Shown here piece by piece: positions 7,897-16,389 of a stretch of 33,704 nt of DNA; the first letter of the stretch is position 1; each line of letters starts with the position of its first letter. A model generated the notes under the pieces. It searched no databases. It had not been told where the DNA came from and saw nothing but the letters and a program-made list of their open reading frames with translations. This DNA comes from Phycisphaerales bacterium. GTDB lineage: Bacteria > Planctomycetota > Phycisphaerae > SM23-33 > FEN-1343. Made by a program: the position numbers and the translations under genes. Location: the NCBI GenBank assembly GCA_003171335.1, contig PMYD01000027.1:1-33704 (forward strand), read 5' to 3'.

Positions 7897-9342
7897 TCAC
7901 ACACTCAGCTCGACCGTCTGGCCCAAGCGGTCGGCATACTTTTGCCGCACGGGCACAACGTGCGCGGCGAGGAATTCATCCACCTGCTGGGGCGCGCGGC
8001 CGACGAAGCGGGCGGCATCCAGCAGGCTCTCCATGTCCACGGCGGCGAAGGCCGCATCGGCCTTCAGCCGCGAAAGCAGGTCGTTGGGCAGCCCCTCGGC
8101 CTTGACGCGGGCGCCCGCGGCGTGGCTGTGCCGGCGAATCTTCTCGTGCAGTTCCTGGCGATCGCCGCCGGCCTTGACCGCGGCCATCAGGATGTTCTCC
8201 GTGGCCATGAAGGGCAGTTCCGCCGCCACGTGGGCGGCGATCGTCGCGGGGTACACCACCAGCCCGCGCACCACGTTGAGCACGATCCGCAGGATTGCGT
8301 CGGCCGTGAGAAACGCCTCGGGCATGGCCAGGCGCTTGTTGGATGAGTCATCCAGCGTGCGCTCGAACCACTGCTCGGCGGCCGTGTGCAGCGGGCTGAC
8401 TGAAATATCCATCAGCCAGCGTGCCAAGCCCGTGGCCCGCTCGCAGCGCATGGGGTTGCGCTTGTAGGCCATGGCGGAAGAGCCTACCTGCGTGCTCTCG
8501 AAGGGCTCTTCCACTTCCTTCAGGTTCGCCAGCAGCCGCACGTCGTTGCACAGCTTGTGCACCGTGGCGCCCACGCCGGCCAGCGAGGCGGCGACGGCGG
8601 CATCGACCTTGCGGCTATAGGTCTGGCCGGTGACGGTGTAGGTCGCGGGCAAACCCATGTGCCGGGCTACCTCGCGGTCCAGGGCCTTGATCTTCTCATG
8701 GTCGCCGGCAAAAAGCTCCATGAAGCTGGCCTGCGTGCCCGTGGTGCCTTTGACGCCGCGCAACTTCAGGTGATCGCGGCGGTATTCCAGTTCCTCCAGG
8801 TCCATGATGAACTCGTAGCACCACAGCGCTGCACGCTTGCCCACCGTGGTGAGCTGGGCCGGCTGAAAATGCGTGAAGCCCAGCGTGGGCAAGTCCCGCC
8901 ATTGGTGGGCGAAGCTGCCCAACGCATCGATGATGTTGGCCAGGTAGCCGATCAGGATGTCCAGGCCCTCGCGCATCGTCAACAGGTCGTAGTTGCAGTT
9001 GACGAACTGGCTGGTGGCGCCCAGGTGGATGATGGGCCTCGCCAGCGGGGCCGCATCGCCGAAGGCGTGGATGTGCGACATCACGTCGTGGCGGAACTTC
9101 TTCTCGTACTGTGCGGCCAGGTCGAAGTCGATGTCGTCCAGGTGCTCGGCCATCTGCTGGAGTTGGGCATCGGAGATGTCCAGCCCCAGTTTTTTTTGAG
9201 CCGTGGCCAGGGCCAGCCACAGCCGGCGCCACGTGGAGAATCGGCGCTGGTCGCCGAACAGCCGGCGCATGGCCTCGCTGGCGTAGCGACCCTGTAACGG
9301 CGATTCGTAAAACTCGTGTTGTGCGTTGCATGGGCGGTTCAT
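7897..9342 (-). CDS. purB: Adenylosuccinate lyase
   Basis: A 481-residue enzyme of de novo purine synthesis. It cleaves SAICAR to AICAR and adenylosuccinate to AMP, each time releasing fumarate. The superfamily signature is clear at residues 287-299 ([13 protein letters not shown]). TS at 110-111 in [10 protein letters not shown] and the general-acid region around H158 in GFTHFQPAQ are also present. Its length, and the form of these motifs, resemble the animal-type enzyme (about 480 residues) more than the compact ~430-residue Bacillus form. The minus-strand start at 9342 has only a weak ribosome site, and a TAGAAT hexamer lies close upstream. The dockerin gene diverges from it across about 350 bp of promoter DNA. 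Other members of the aspartase/fumarase superfamily are less likely given the animal-type ADSL signature. Confidence 0.93.
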   Translation of the reverse strand: MNRPCNAQHEFYESPLQGRYASEAMRRLFGDQRRFSTWRRLWLALATAQKKLGLDISDAQLQQMAEHLDDIDFDLAAQYEKKFRHDVMSHIHAFGDAAPLARPIIHLGATSQFVNCNYDLLTMREGLDILIGYLANIIDALGSFAHQWRDLPTLGFTHFQPAQLTTVGKRAALWCYEFIMDLEELEYRRDHLKLRGVKGTTGTQASFMELFAGDHEKIKALDREVARHMGLPATYTVTGQTYSRKVDAAVAASLAGVGATVHKLCNDVRLLANLKEVEEPFESTQVGSSAMAYKRNPMRCERATGLARWLMDISVSPLHTAAEQWFERTLDDSSNKRLAMPEAFLTADAILRIVLNVVRGLVVYPATIAAHVAAELPFMATENILMAAVKAGGDRQELHEKIRRHSHAAGARVKAEGLPNDLLSRLKADAAFAAVDMESLLDAARFVGRAPQQVDEFLAAHVVPVRQKYADRLGQTVELSV

Positions 9343-9479
9343 AAGCCGCAGATTCTAACGCGCCGGGAAATGGAGGGGCAGCTTATTGTGCCCAGCCACC
9401 GTGGGTGGATGCTCGGCAGAGCGCGTGATGAAATACCCAAAGGCAAGTGTTATGATGCTGCTGGTAGGCTGGGGAGCTT

Positions 9480-9528
9480 GATTGCACGAGAAATTTCACT
9501 TGACAGGGGAGCACACTTGGCTTATCCT
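9480..9528 (+). promoter_or_regulatory. Distal sigma70-type promoter (P1) of the first dockerin gene
   Basis: TTGACA at 9500-9505 and TATCCT at 9523-9528 are separated by exactly 17 bp. The box GATTGCACGAG (9480-9490) lies exactly 9 bp before the -35 element. The arrangement recurs 59 bp downstream as P2 and before the other two paralogues, which makes a chance match unlikely. Confidence 0.75.
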
Positions 9529-9538
9529 AACTTTTTGG

Positions 9539-9603
9539 GATTGCACGAGTAACTTATCTTGACAGCGGTGCACGAATCGCTTATTCTACGTGTATTGCCC
9601 GCG
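9539..9603 (+). promoter_or_regulatory. Proximal sigma70-type promoter (P2) of the first dockerin gene with flanking boxes
   Basis: TTGACA (9559-9564), a 17-bp spacer and TATTCT (9582-9587). The upstream box GATTGCACGAG at 9539-9549 repeats P1's box exactly. A related ATTGCCCGCG at 9594-9603 falls at the expected transcription start. P1 and P2 look like a tandem duplication of about 59 bp. The box copies on both sides of the core promoter would suit a repressor or activator. The regulator is unknown. Confidence 0.78.
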
Positions 9604-9690
9604 CCATAAAAGAGGTACGGGTGCCAGCAGTGCCATTGGGGAACTAGCTGGAGAAAGAGACCTAATCTGGAGAAGAAACGGAGGCCTGTA

Positions 9691-12597
9691 ATGCATTCCA
9701 TCACGAAGAACAGAGTAGAGCAGCTTCTTAGTTTGTTTCTCGTTCTGACTGCTTTTGCCGCAGTGGCATCGGCCCAGAACGTGTGGTACGTCGGCCCGGG
9801 CGGCTCACCCACTGCACCTGGCACGGCCGCCAACCCGTGGGATCTGGAAACGGCCCTGACGAACCCCAATGGTCTTATCCAGCCCGGTGACACCGTTTTG
9901 GTACGGGGCGGCATCTACTATGCGCCCGCCTACAACAGCAACGGCGAGTACTGGTCGATCAAGACGGCCGGCTGGGGGCCGGACCCCAGCCTGAGAATCA
10001 CGATCAGCGGCTATCCTGGCGAACGGGCCACTATTAACGGCTGGGTGATTGCCGCCCCTGGCGACAATCCGTCCTATCTCTGGCTGGAGAACCTGGAGTT
10101 TCAGTTTTCCGGTTCGCTATCGATGCATTTGGATGGCATCGACTTCAACAGCGGCACGGGCACCAAATTGATCAACTGCGTCATACACGACAACTTCGGC
10201 GATGGTATCGGCGGCTGGCAAGGCGCCTCGCAGACGGAAATCTACGGTTGCAGCATCTTCCACAACGGCTATCCGCCGGACCCGAACGTCCCCGGCGACC
10301 GCTGGCACGGGCACTGCATCTACAGCCAGAATGCCTACATCAGCGGGCAGAAGCTGATTTCCAACAACATTCTGCATTGCGAAGGCGACGGCCAGTTCTG
10401 CGTGCACCTCTACACCCAGGGGGGCAACGTGGACAACTTCCTGGTCACGCAGAACATCGCCCGCGGCCCCAGTGGCTTCATCGTGGGCGCCTGCCCCTCC
10501 GGCTCGCGCGCGATCCAGATGGTCAGCAACTACATCTACAACACCCCCAACGTCTGGTTCGGCGGGCCCTGGAACACCCCGCCGGGAACCAACACCGAGG
10601 GTGTATTGAACAACAACCTGGTGGTCAATCCCACCAACGGCATCATTGTGTATAACTTCGCCCCATCCGCCTACACGGCCACGGGCAACCAGGTCGTGTA
10701 CCCGGCCGGCACCAGCGGCCCCGTGTCGACGTACGCCAACCTGGTGACGGAACCTGACCCCAACAGCTCGGGCACGTGGACGTACCAGGCCATGATCCCG
10801 CGGCCGACCGGCTCGCGCGTGATCGTGATGCCCAACGCCTACGACTCGACGCGCGCCAACCTCCAGGTGTTCAACTGGGACCTGGTCAGCACGCTGACCG
10901 TCGACCTGAGCAGCTTCCTGACCAACGGGGAGTCCTTCAAGCTGATGGACCCGGAGAACCTGTTCGGCACGCCGGTCCTCTCAGGCACCTACAACACCGC
11001 TACCGGCCTGAGCCTGTCCACGCACGACGCGAACGGCACGCCTGTCGAGTCGCTGACGTACGTGATTATGACCCCGCTGCCCCCGCCCTCGGGCACCAAC
11101 CTGGCGCCTTCGGTCTGGGCCGGCCTGGACCAGTCGATTCACGGCAACACCGTGGCCCTGAAGGGCGTGGCGACCGATGATGGTCTGCCGATTGGCAGCC
11201 ACATGACCTCGACCTGGACGAAGGTCTCCGGCCCCGGCACGGTAACTTTTGCCAACGCCGCCGCTGCTCAGACTACGGCCACATTCTCTACCACCGGCAC
11301 GTACGATCTGCGGCTGTCGGCCACGGACTCGCTACTTTCAGCCCAGAGCGACGCGAATGTGATTGTGATGCCGGCGACCTCGACGCCGATCCTGCAGTTG
11401 TCTTTTGAAGAGGGCTCCGGCGCCGTGGCCCATGATTCCTCGCCCAACGGCCATGACGCCAACCTCGTCGGCGTCACCTGGGTAACGCCCGGCAAGATTG
11501 GCACCTATGCCGTGCAGTTCAGCGGCTCCAGCTCCTATGCCCGCATCCCGAACTTCGCCCTGGGTGCCAGTTCGTACACTGTGGCCTTCTGGTTCATGCA
11601 GACCCTCCCCGCTATCAACTCTGGCGAGGGCCTCTTCAGTTGGGGCCAGAACATTTACTCCGGAGGGCCGGACATCAACGTTTGGACGTACAGTGTCCCG
11701 TCTGCTCCCCTTTTGAATGCCGACCTGGAGGACTCCCTCTACGGCACCGGGTCAACCATTGGCGATGAGAATTACATCACCTACCCCGTCGATGGCAACA
11801 GCACTGCTATCGATCCAAACGGTGGCAAGAACCCTGCCGCCGGCGATCCCAACCTGATCGTCGGGTGGCACCATTACTGCCTGGTCGCATCCGGTGCGGC
11901 CGCTGCCGGAATTAACAAGGGCGCCACGGTTTATATCGACGGCGTGCAGAAATCTGCCGACCCCAACATCGGCGGCAACCCCATCACCCCTGCCACCGAC
12001 ATCTTCCTCGGCGGCCGCTACAGCCTGGCGGCCAACCGCTTCTTCAATGGCGCCATGGATGAGGTGCGGCTGTACGATCATGCCCTCGCTGCCAGTGAAG
12101 TGGCGGACCTGGCCGGCGTGAGTATTGCTAACGCGGCCCCCACGGCCAATGCGGGGCCCAACAAGAAGATCATGCTGTGCACCGCTCCCCTCATTAATTC
12201 GGTGGCGCTGGCCGGCACGATCAGCGATGATGGCCAGCCCAACCCGCCGGCCACCTGCACGGCCGCCTGGAGCAAGTTGTCCGGCCCCCCCGCGGCGGTC
12301 ACCTTCGCCAATGCGGCCGCCGCCAGCACCACGGCCACGTTCACCAGCGCGGGCACGTACGTGCTGCAACTGACCGCCAGCGACTCCGTGTTGATCGGCA
12401 CGAGCAACGTGACGGTGATCATCCTGGCGCCGGGCGACTTCAACGGCGACGGCAGGGTCGACGGCGTGGACTTCCTGAACTGGCAGAGCCATTACCCCAC
12501 CTCCAGCGGCGCCACCTGCGATCACGGCGACGCCAACGGCGATGGCAAGGTCGATGGTGTGGACTTCCTCGTCTGGCAGTCGCATTACCACGGCTAA
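9691..12597 (+). CDS. Secreted beta-helix/PKD/LamG/dockerin protein, copy A
   Basis: A 968-residue exported protein. A signal peptide (about 1-28, ending VASA before QNVWY) is followed by a right-handed parallel beta-helix to about 385, with WDLETAL and PGDTVLVRGG near its start and the motif HGHCIYSQN at 206. A small beta-sandwich (RANLQVFNWD to DPENLFGTPV) comes next. One PKD-like domain covers about 475-565. A LamG/concanavalin-like domain, starting LSFEEGSG, runs about 570-800. A second PKD-like domain and a dockerin occupy the last ~56 residues, with two calcium loops, DFNGDGRVDGVD and DANGDGKVDGVD. GGAGG precedes the ATG at 9691. Two tandem promoters lie upstream and a strong terminator follows. 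The fold suggests polysaccharide binding or cleavage outside the cell; no catalytic family is certain. It differs from copies B and C in having one PKD-like domain before LamG and no conserved leader. Confidence 0.88.
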   Translation: MHSITKNRVEQLLSLFLVLTAFAAVASAQNVWYVGPGGSPTAPGTAANPWDLETALTNPNGLIQPGDTVLVRGGIYYAPAYNSNGEYWSIKTAGWGPDPSLRITISGYPGERATINGWVIAAPGDNPSYLWLENLEFQFSGSLSMHLDGIDFNSGTGTKLINCVIHDNFGDGIGGWQGASQTEIYGCSIFHNGYPPDPNVPGDRWHGHCIYSQNAYISGQKLISNNILHCEGDGQFCVHLYTQGGNVDNFLVTQNIARGPSGFIVGACPSGSRAIQMVSNYIYNTPNVWFGGPWNTPPGTNTEGVLNNNLVVNPTNGIIVYNFAPSAYTATGNQVVYPAGTSGPVSTYANLVTEPDPNSSGTWTYQAMIPRPTGSRVIVMPNAYDSTRANLQVFNWDLVSTLTVDLSSFLTNGESFKLMDPENLFGTPVLSGTYNTATGLSLSTHDANGTPVESLTYVIMTPLPPPSGTNLAPSVWAGLDQSIHGNTVALKGVATDDGLPIGSHMTSTWTKVSGPGTVTFANAAAAQTTATFSTTGTYDLRLSATDSLLSAQSDANVIVMPATSTPILQLSFEEGSGAVAHDSSPNGHDANLVGVTWVTPGKIGTYAVQFSGSSSYARIPNFALGASSYTVAFWFMQTLPAINSGEGLFSWGQNIYSGGPDINVWTYSVPSAPLLNADLEDSLYGTGSTIGDENYITYPVDGNSTAIDPNGGKNPAAGDPNLIVGWHHYCLVASGAAAAGINKGATVYIDGVQKSADPNIGGNPITPATDIFLGGRYSLAANRFFNGAMDEVRLYDHALAASEVADLAGVSIANAAPTANAGPNKKIMLCTAPLINSVALAGTISDDGQPNPPATCTAAWSKLSGPPAAVTFANAAAASTTATFTSAGTYVLQLTASDSVLIGTSNVTVIILAPGDFNGDGRVDGVDFLNWQSHYPTSSGATCDHGDANGDGKVDGVDFLVWQSHYHG

Positions 12598-12611
12598 GTG
12601 AGATTTCCCTG

Positions 12612-12655
12612 CCGGGGCGGCGGATCCATCTGGCTCCGCCGCCCCGGTCATTTTT
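12612..12655 (+). terminator. Rho-independent terminator of copy A
   Basis: A 13-bp GC-rich stem (CCGGGGCGGCGGA with its complement) around a 10-base loop occupies 12612-12647, 15 bases after the stop. TCATTTTT follows. The same stem and loop recur after copy B. Confidence 0.9.
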
Positions 12656-12774
12656 CCGGGCTGATTCGTCCCCGATTTTCAAGCCTCCACAACGGGTCCA
12701 ACCAGCCGCCCAGGGGCTGGGGAAGTGGCCGAATGCAGCCTGTTCAGAGTTCTCAGGGCGAAAAAAATCTTTCA

Positions 12775-12840
12775 GATTGTCCGCGGAATATATCTTGACA
12801 AATTTCCAGTTTCGGACTATTCTTCTCTATATAGCCCGCG
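12775..12840 (+). promoter_or_regulatory. Sigma70-type promoter of copy B with upstream and start-site boxes
   Basis: TTGACA (12795-12800), 17 bp, TATTCT (12818-12823). The box GATTGTCCGCG (12775-12785) lies exactly 9 bp upstream of the -35, as in copies A and C. A related ATAGCCCGCG sits at 12831-12840, near the predicted start. An AT-rich segment (GAATATATC) fills the 9-bp gap. Confidence 0.78.
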
Positions 12841-12936
12841 CTATGGATTGGAGGAACCAGCCGCCGACAGGGGACATGTGAGTGTAAACGGCCGGCGGCG
12901 GCTCCCCCGCAATATAGCCAGCGAAAAGGAGGCTTT
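12831..12936 (+). promoter_or_regulatory. Structured 5' leader of copy B with a small reading frame
   Basis: The ~105-base leader can fold into an outer stem (12837-12844 with 12914-12923, a 2-base bulge) enclosing GCCGCCG/CGGCGGC (12860-12866 with 12893-12899). The Shine-Dalgarno AAAAGGAGG comes right after the outer stem and 5 bases before the ATG. In copy C the first pair of the inner stem is A-T instead of G-C, a compensatory change. The same stretch can encode a 12-residue peptide, MDWRNQPPTGDM (12843-12881), but no ribosome site precedes it. Whether this is a riboswitch, a protein-binding leader or only an mRNA stabiliser cannot be decided. No known riboswitch class was recognised. Confidence 0.5.
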
Positions 12937-15900
12937 ATGTCGTCCGGTAAGATGGTCGCCCTTCGCCCTGTCCTCGCCCTCATCACCCTGGTCTGCCTGG
13001 CGTGCGTCAGTTCCTCCCAGGCGGCGCAATGGTATGCCTCGCCCTCCGGCTCATCCGGCGGGACGGGCAGCATTTCCAGCCCGTGGGATCTCCAGACCGT
13101 CCTGCACGGCCCGGCAGCCGTCCAGCCGGGTGACACCATCTGGATGCGCGCGGGTAATTACTCCCCGCCGAATGGCGAATACTTCCTCATGGACTACTTG
13201 CGCGGCACCGCCGCCGCACCAATTCACCTGCGCGCCTATCCCGGCGAACGCCCCACGGTAACCATGTGGTTCCGTGCGGCCATCGATCCAGTCAGCGCCG
13301 ACATCAACCCGGGAGCGGGCTATGTCTGGATTCAGGATGTCGAATTTGCCGGCGAGCCGTCGATGGATGGCATTGACCTGAACAACGGCGATTCGCTCAA
13401 GTTCATCAACTGCTGGGTCCATGCCGTTCACGCGGACGGCATCGGGGACTGGGCCTATAGTGTCGCCAATACGCGGTATGGCTCGCGGAACAGCGAGATC
13501 TACGGCTGCGTCCTTGGGCCCGTCGGGTACTACGATCCCAACACCCGCTGGCACGGGCACTGCATCTATTCGGAGAATGAGCCCAACACCGGCACCAAGA
13601 CCATCCGCTGCAACATCTTTCGCAATCCTGGCGAGGGGCAATACACCGTGCATATGTACGGGCAGGGCGCCCACACGATGAATTACGTCGTGCAGAACAA
13701 CACCGTACACGACTCGTATGGCTTCCTCATGGGTTCCTGCCTGCCCGCCGACAACCTGCAGATGCTGGGCAACTACTTTCACAACATGGAGGCGATGATT
13801 TATTTCGGCAGCCCCTGGGCGCCCGCCTACTCCAACACGAATGGCGTGTGCAATGACAACATCGTCCTCAACACGTACATGGGAATCTGGGTCAATGCCT
13901 GGTCCAGCACCAACGGCTACACCGCCTCCAATAACTTGGTGGTCTGGACACCCGGCACCGACATGACGTACAACCACACGCTGTGCATCAAGCCGGACCC
14001 CAATGGCGGCTACTCCGCGACCCCGCCGGGCACGTGGCCGACCTACGCCTCGACGGTCGAGTTGATCCCGAATACCTACGACCCCAACCGTGCCAACCTG
14101 ACCATCTTCAACTGGGCCCGCGCCACTAGCGTTTCGGTGGATGTCTCCGCCCTCGGCATGCCCAATGGCTCAGCCTGGCAGTTGTATGACCCGGAGAACC
14201 AGTACGGCTCGCCGGTCCAGAGCGGTTCGTACAACGGTACGCCCATCAGCGTGACCATGACCGGCGCGGAGTTTGGCGTGTGGGTCATGAAGTTCACGGG
14301 CACGCCCACTCACCAGCCGCCGACGGTCAATGCCGGGGCGGCCCAGGTGATTCACCCGCCGGTGAACACGGCTTCCCTGGCCGGCACGGTCAGCGATGAC
14401 AACATCGCCCCCGCCGGCGCGGTGACGGTCACCTGGAGCAAGGTCTCCGGCCCCGGCACGGTGACCTTCGCCAACGCTAACGCGACGGCCACGACGGCCA
14501 CCTTCTCCACGACCGGCACGTACGTGCTGCAGTTGCTGGCCAACGATGGGGCGTTGTCGGGCTCCGGCCAGGTTCAGATCAGCTACGTTCCCAACCAGGC
14601 CCCGGCAGTCAGCGCCGGCGCCAACCAGAACATCAACTTGCCCCCCGGCACGGCCTTGCTTGCCGGCACCGTCAGTGATGACGGCCTGCCGGTGGGTGCG
14701 GCGGTGACCTCCACGTGGAGCCTGGTCTCCGGCCCGGGCACCGTTACGTTCACCAACGCCAACGCCCCCGGCACAACCGCCACCTTCTCGGCGCTCGGCA
14801 CGTACGTGCTTCAGTTGTCGGCCAGCGATACCGCGCTGAGCGCTTCGGCGACCATGCAGGTGGTCGTGCAGGCGCCGGGCGCCATGCCCAACCCGATTCT
14901 GCACGTGCCCTTTGATGAGGGTACGGGCACCACGGCCGCCGACACCACGGGCAACGGCCATACCGCCACGCTCCATGGTGGGGCCACCTGGGTGGCCGGC
15001 AAGGTCGGCAGTCATGCCGTCCAGTTCGACAAGAGTACCGGCTATGCGACCATCCCCAACTTCGCCCCGCCCAGCCAGTTCAGCCTGTCCTTCTGGTTCC
15101 AGCAGAATAACCACACCGGGGCCCAGGACCAGGCGGAGGCCCTGTTCAGTTGGGGCCAGCCGTACGGCGGCAGCAACGACGTCAACGTCTGGTTCTGGGA
15201 TGCGAACGCCGCCTCCGGCAATCCTCCGAATACTCTTTTCAGCGACCTGGAGGACTCCGCCTTCACCGCGAACTGGGGCGCCGAGAACATGCTGAACTAC
15301 CCTGCGGACGCCAACGGCAATCCCATTCCCGGCGGCGACCCCAACCTGAACAACGGCCAGTGGCACTTCTACTGCATGACGGTCGGAGCCATTGGCATGG
15401 GCACCACGGTGTACGTTGACGGCGTGCAGCGCGGCGGCTCGACCGCCCTGGGCGGCGCGGCCATCACGCCGAGCACCGATATCTATATCGGCGCCCGCTA
15501 CAATGTGGCGGCCAACCGCATGGACGGCGGCGCCATCGACGACGTGAGGATCTACGGGTCGGCCCTGACGGCCGGCCAAGTGATGACCCTGTACTCGCCC
15601 GCCCCGCCCAACACGGCGCCCACGGCCAACGCGAGCGCTGCGTACCCCAAAGTGATGATTCCCAACGCCCTGATGTTGGCGGGCACGGTCAGCGATGATG
15701 GTCTGCCCAACGGCACGTGCACGGCCGCCTGGAGCATGGTCTCCGGCCCCGGCACCGTCACCTTCGGCAGTCCGGCCGCCGCCAGCACGACGGCTACCTT
15801 CTCGACGGCCGGCACGTACGTGCTGATGCTGACGGCCAACGATTCGGCGCTAACGGGCACAAGCAGCGTGACCGTCACTGCGTTGGCCCCCGGCGACTTC

Positions 15901-16056
15901 AACGGTGATGGGAAGGTCGATGGCGTGGACTTCCTGAACTGGCAGAGCCATTACCCCACGTCCAGCGGCGCTACCTGCGATCACGGCGACGCCAACGGCG
16001 ACGGCAAGGTCGATGGTGTGGACTTCCTGGTCTGGCAGTCGCATTACCACGGCTAA
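12937..16056 (+). CDS. Secreted beta-helix/PKD/LamG/dockerin protein, copy B
   Basis: A 1,039-residue exported paralogue of copy A. The signal peptide (MSSGKMVALRPVLALITLVC to about residue 28) is nearly the same as in copy C. A parallel beta-helix follows, starting WYASPSGSSGG, with HGHCIYSEN at 206. The RANLTIFNWA/DPENQYGSPV sandwich, two PKD-like domains (about 463-545 and 548-635, each with TVSDD and SGPGTVTF), a LamG-like domain from LHVPFDEGTG (about 650-875) and a third PKD-like domain come next. The dockerin ends at the last residue. Both calcium loops are intact. AAAAGGAGG five bases before the ATG fixes the start. It has its own promoter, leader and terminator, so it is probably a separate transcription unit rather than part of an operon. 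Likely role: carbohydrate binding or processing at the cell surface or outside the cell, with the dockerin docking to a cohesin not encoded in this window. Confidence 0.88.
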   Translation: MSSGKMVALRPVLALITLVCLACVSSSQAAQWYASPSGSSGGTGSISSPWDLQTVLHGPAAVQPGDTIWMRAGNYSPPNGEYFLMDYLRGTAAAPIHLRAYPGERPTVTMWFRAAIDPVSADINPGAGYVWIQDVEFAGEPSMDGIDLNNGDSLKFINCWVHAVHADGIGDWAYSVANTRYGSRNSEIYGCVLGPVGYYDPNTRWHGHCIYSENEPNTGTKTIRCNIFRNPGEGQYTVHMYGQGAHTMNYVVQNNTVHDSYGFLMGSCLPADNLQMLGNYFHNMEAMIYFGSPWAPAYSNTNGVCNDNIVLNTYMGIWVNAWSSTNGYTASNNLVVWTPGTDMTYNHTLCIKPDPNGGYSATPPGTWPTYASTVELIPNTYDPNRANLTIFNWARATSVSVDVSALGMPNGSAWQLYDPENQYGSPVQSGSYNGTPISVTMTGAEFGVWVMKFTGTPTHQPPTVNAGAAQVIHPPVNTASLAGTVSDDNIAPAGAVTVTWSKVSGPGTVTFANANATATTATFSTTGTYVLQLLANDGALSGSGQVQISYVPNQAPAVSAGANQNINLPPGTALLAGTVSDDGLPVGAAVTSTWSLVSGPGTVTFTNANAPGTTATFSALGTYVLQLSASDTALSASATMQVVVQAPGAMPNPILHVPFDEGTGTTAADTTGNGHTATLHGGATWVAGKVGSHAVQFDKSTGYATIPNFAPPSQFSLSFWFQQNNHTGAQDQAEALFSWGQPYGGSNDVNVWFWDANAASGNPPNTLFSDLEDSAFTANWGAENMLNYPADANGNPIPGGDPNLNNGQWHFYCMTVGAIGMGTTVYVDGVQRGGSTALGGAAITPSTDIYIGARYNVAANRMDGGAIDDVRIYGSALTAGQVMTLYSPAPPNTAPTANASAAYPKVMIPNALMLAGTVSDDGLPNGTCTAAWSMVSGPGTVTFGSPAAASTTATFSTAGTYVLMLTANDSALTGTSSVTVTALAPGDFNGDGKVDGVDFLNWQSHYPTSSGATCDHGDANGDGKVDGVDFLVWQSHYHG

Positions 16057-16071
16057 GTGAGATTCTCCCTG

Positions 16072-16118
16072 CCGGGGCGGCGGATCCATCTGGCTCCGCC
16101 GCCCCGGCTTTCTTTTTT
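16072..16118 (+). terminator. Rho-independent terminator of copy B
   Basis: The same 13-bp stem and 10-base loop as after copy A, here at 16072-16107, followed by CTTTCTTTTTT. It begins 15 bases after the stop codon. The near-identity with copy A's terminator shows that the duplicated unit extends past the coding region. Confidence 0.92.
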
Positions 16119-16227
16119 GGGTGATTCGTCCCCGATTTTCGATCCTCGCCCTCGGATAACCTTCAGTTCCGGGATCGCCAACTGGCGTCGGTTGTCAAGC
16201 GAATTCCCCTCGGGGTAAAATCTTTCA

Positions 16228-16293
16228 GATTGCCCGCAAAATATATCTTGACAAATTTCACATTTCGGACTATTCTCTTTTATATAGCCCGCG
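16228..16293 (+). promoter_or_regulatory. Sigma70-type promoter of copy C with upstream and start-site boxes
   Basis: TTGACA (16248-16253), 17 bp, TATTCT (16271-16276). The upstream box GATTGCCCGCA is at 16228-16238, again 9 bp before the -35, and ATAGCCCGCG is at 16284-16293. Box spacing is the same as in copy B. Confidence 0.78.
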
Positions 16294-16389
16294 CTATGGA
16301 TTGGAGGAACCAACCGCCGACAGGGGACGTGTGAGTGTGAGCGCCCGGCGGTGGCTCCCCCGCAATATAGCCAGCGAAAAGGAGGCTTT
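16284..16389 (+). promoter_or_regulatory. Structured 5' leader of copy C
   Basis: The same fold as copy B's leader. The inner stem is 16313-16319 with 16346-16352, and its closing pair has changed from G-C to A-T. Most of the other differences from copy B fall in the loop. The potential peptide here is MDWRNQPPTGDV (16296-16334), one residue different from copy B. The Shine-Dalgarno is identical. A longer GTG-initiated frame beginning at 16351 lies inside this leader and is not a likely start. Confidence 0.5.

Noticed and set aside
14170..15579. Minus-strand open frame of 469 aa inside copy B
   Set aside because: Similar frames occur opposite the other copies because the DNA is duplicated. 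Composition and lack of a start signal mark it as a shadow.
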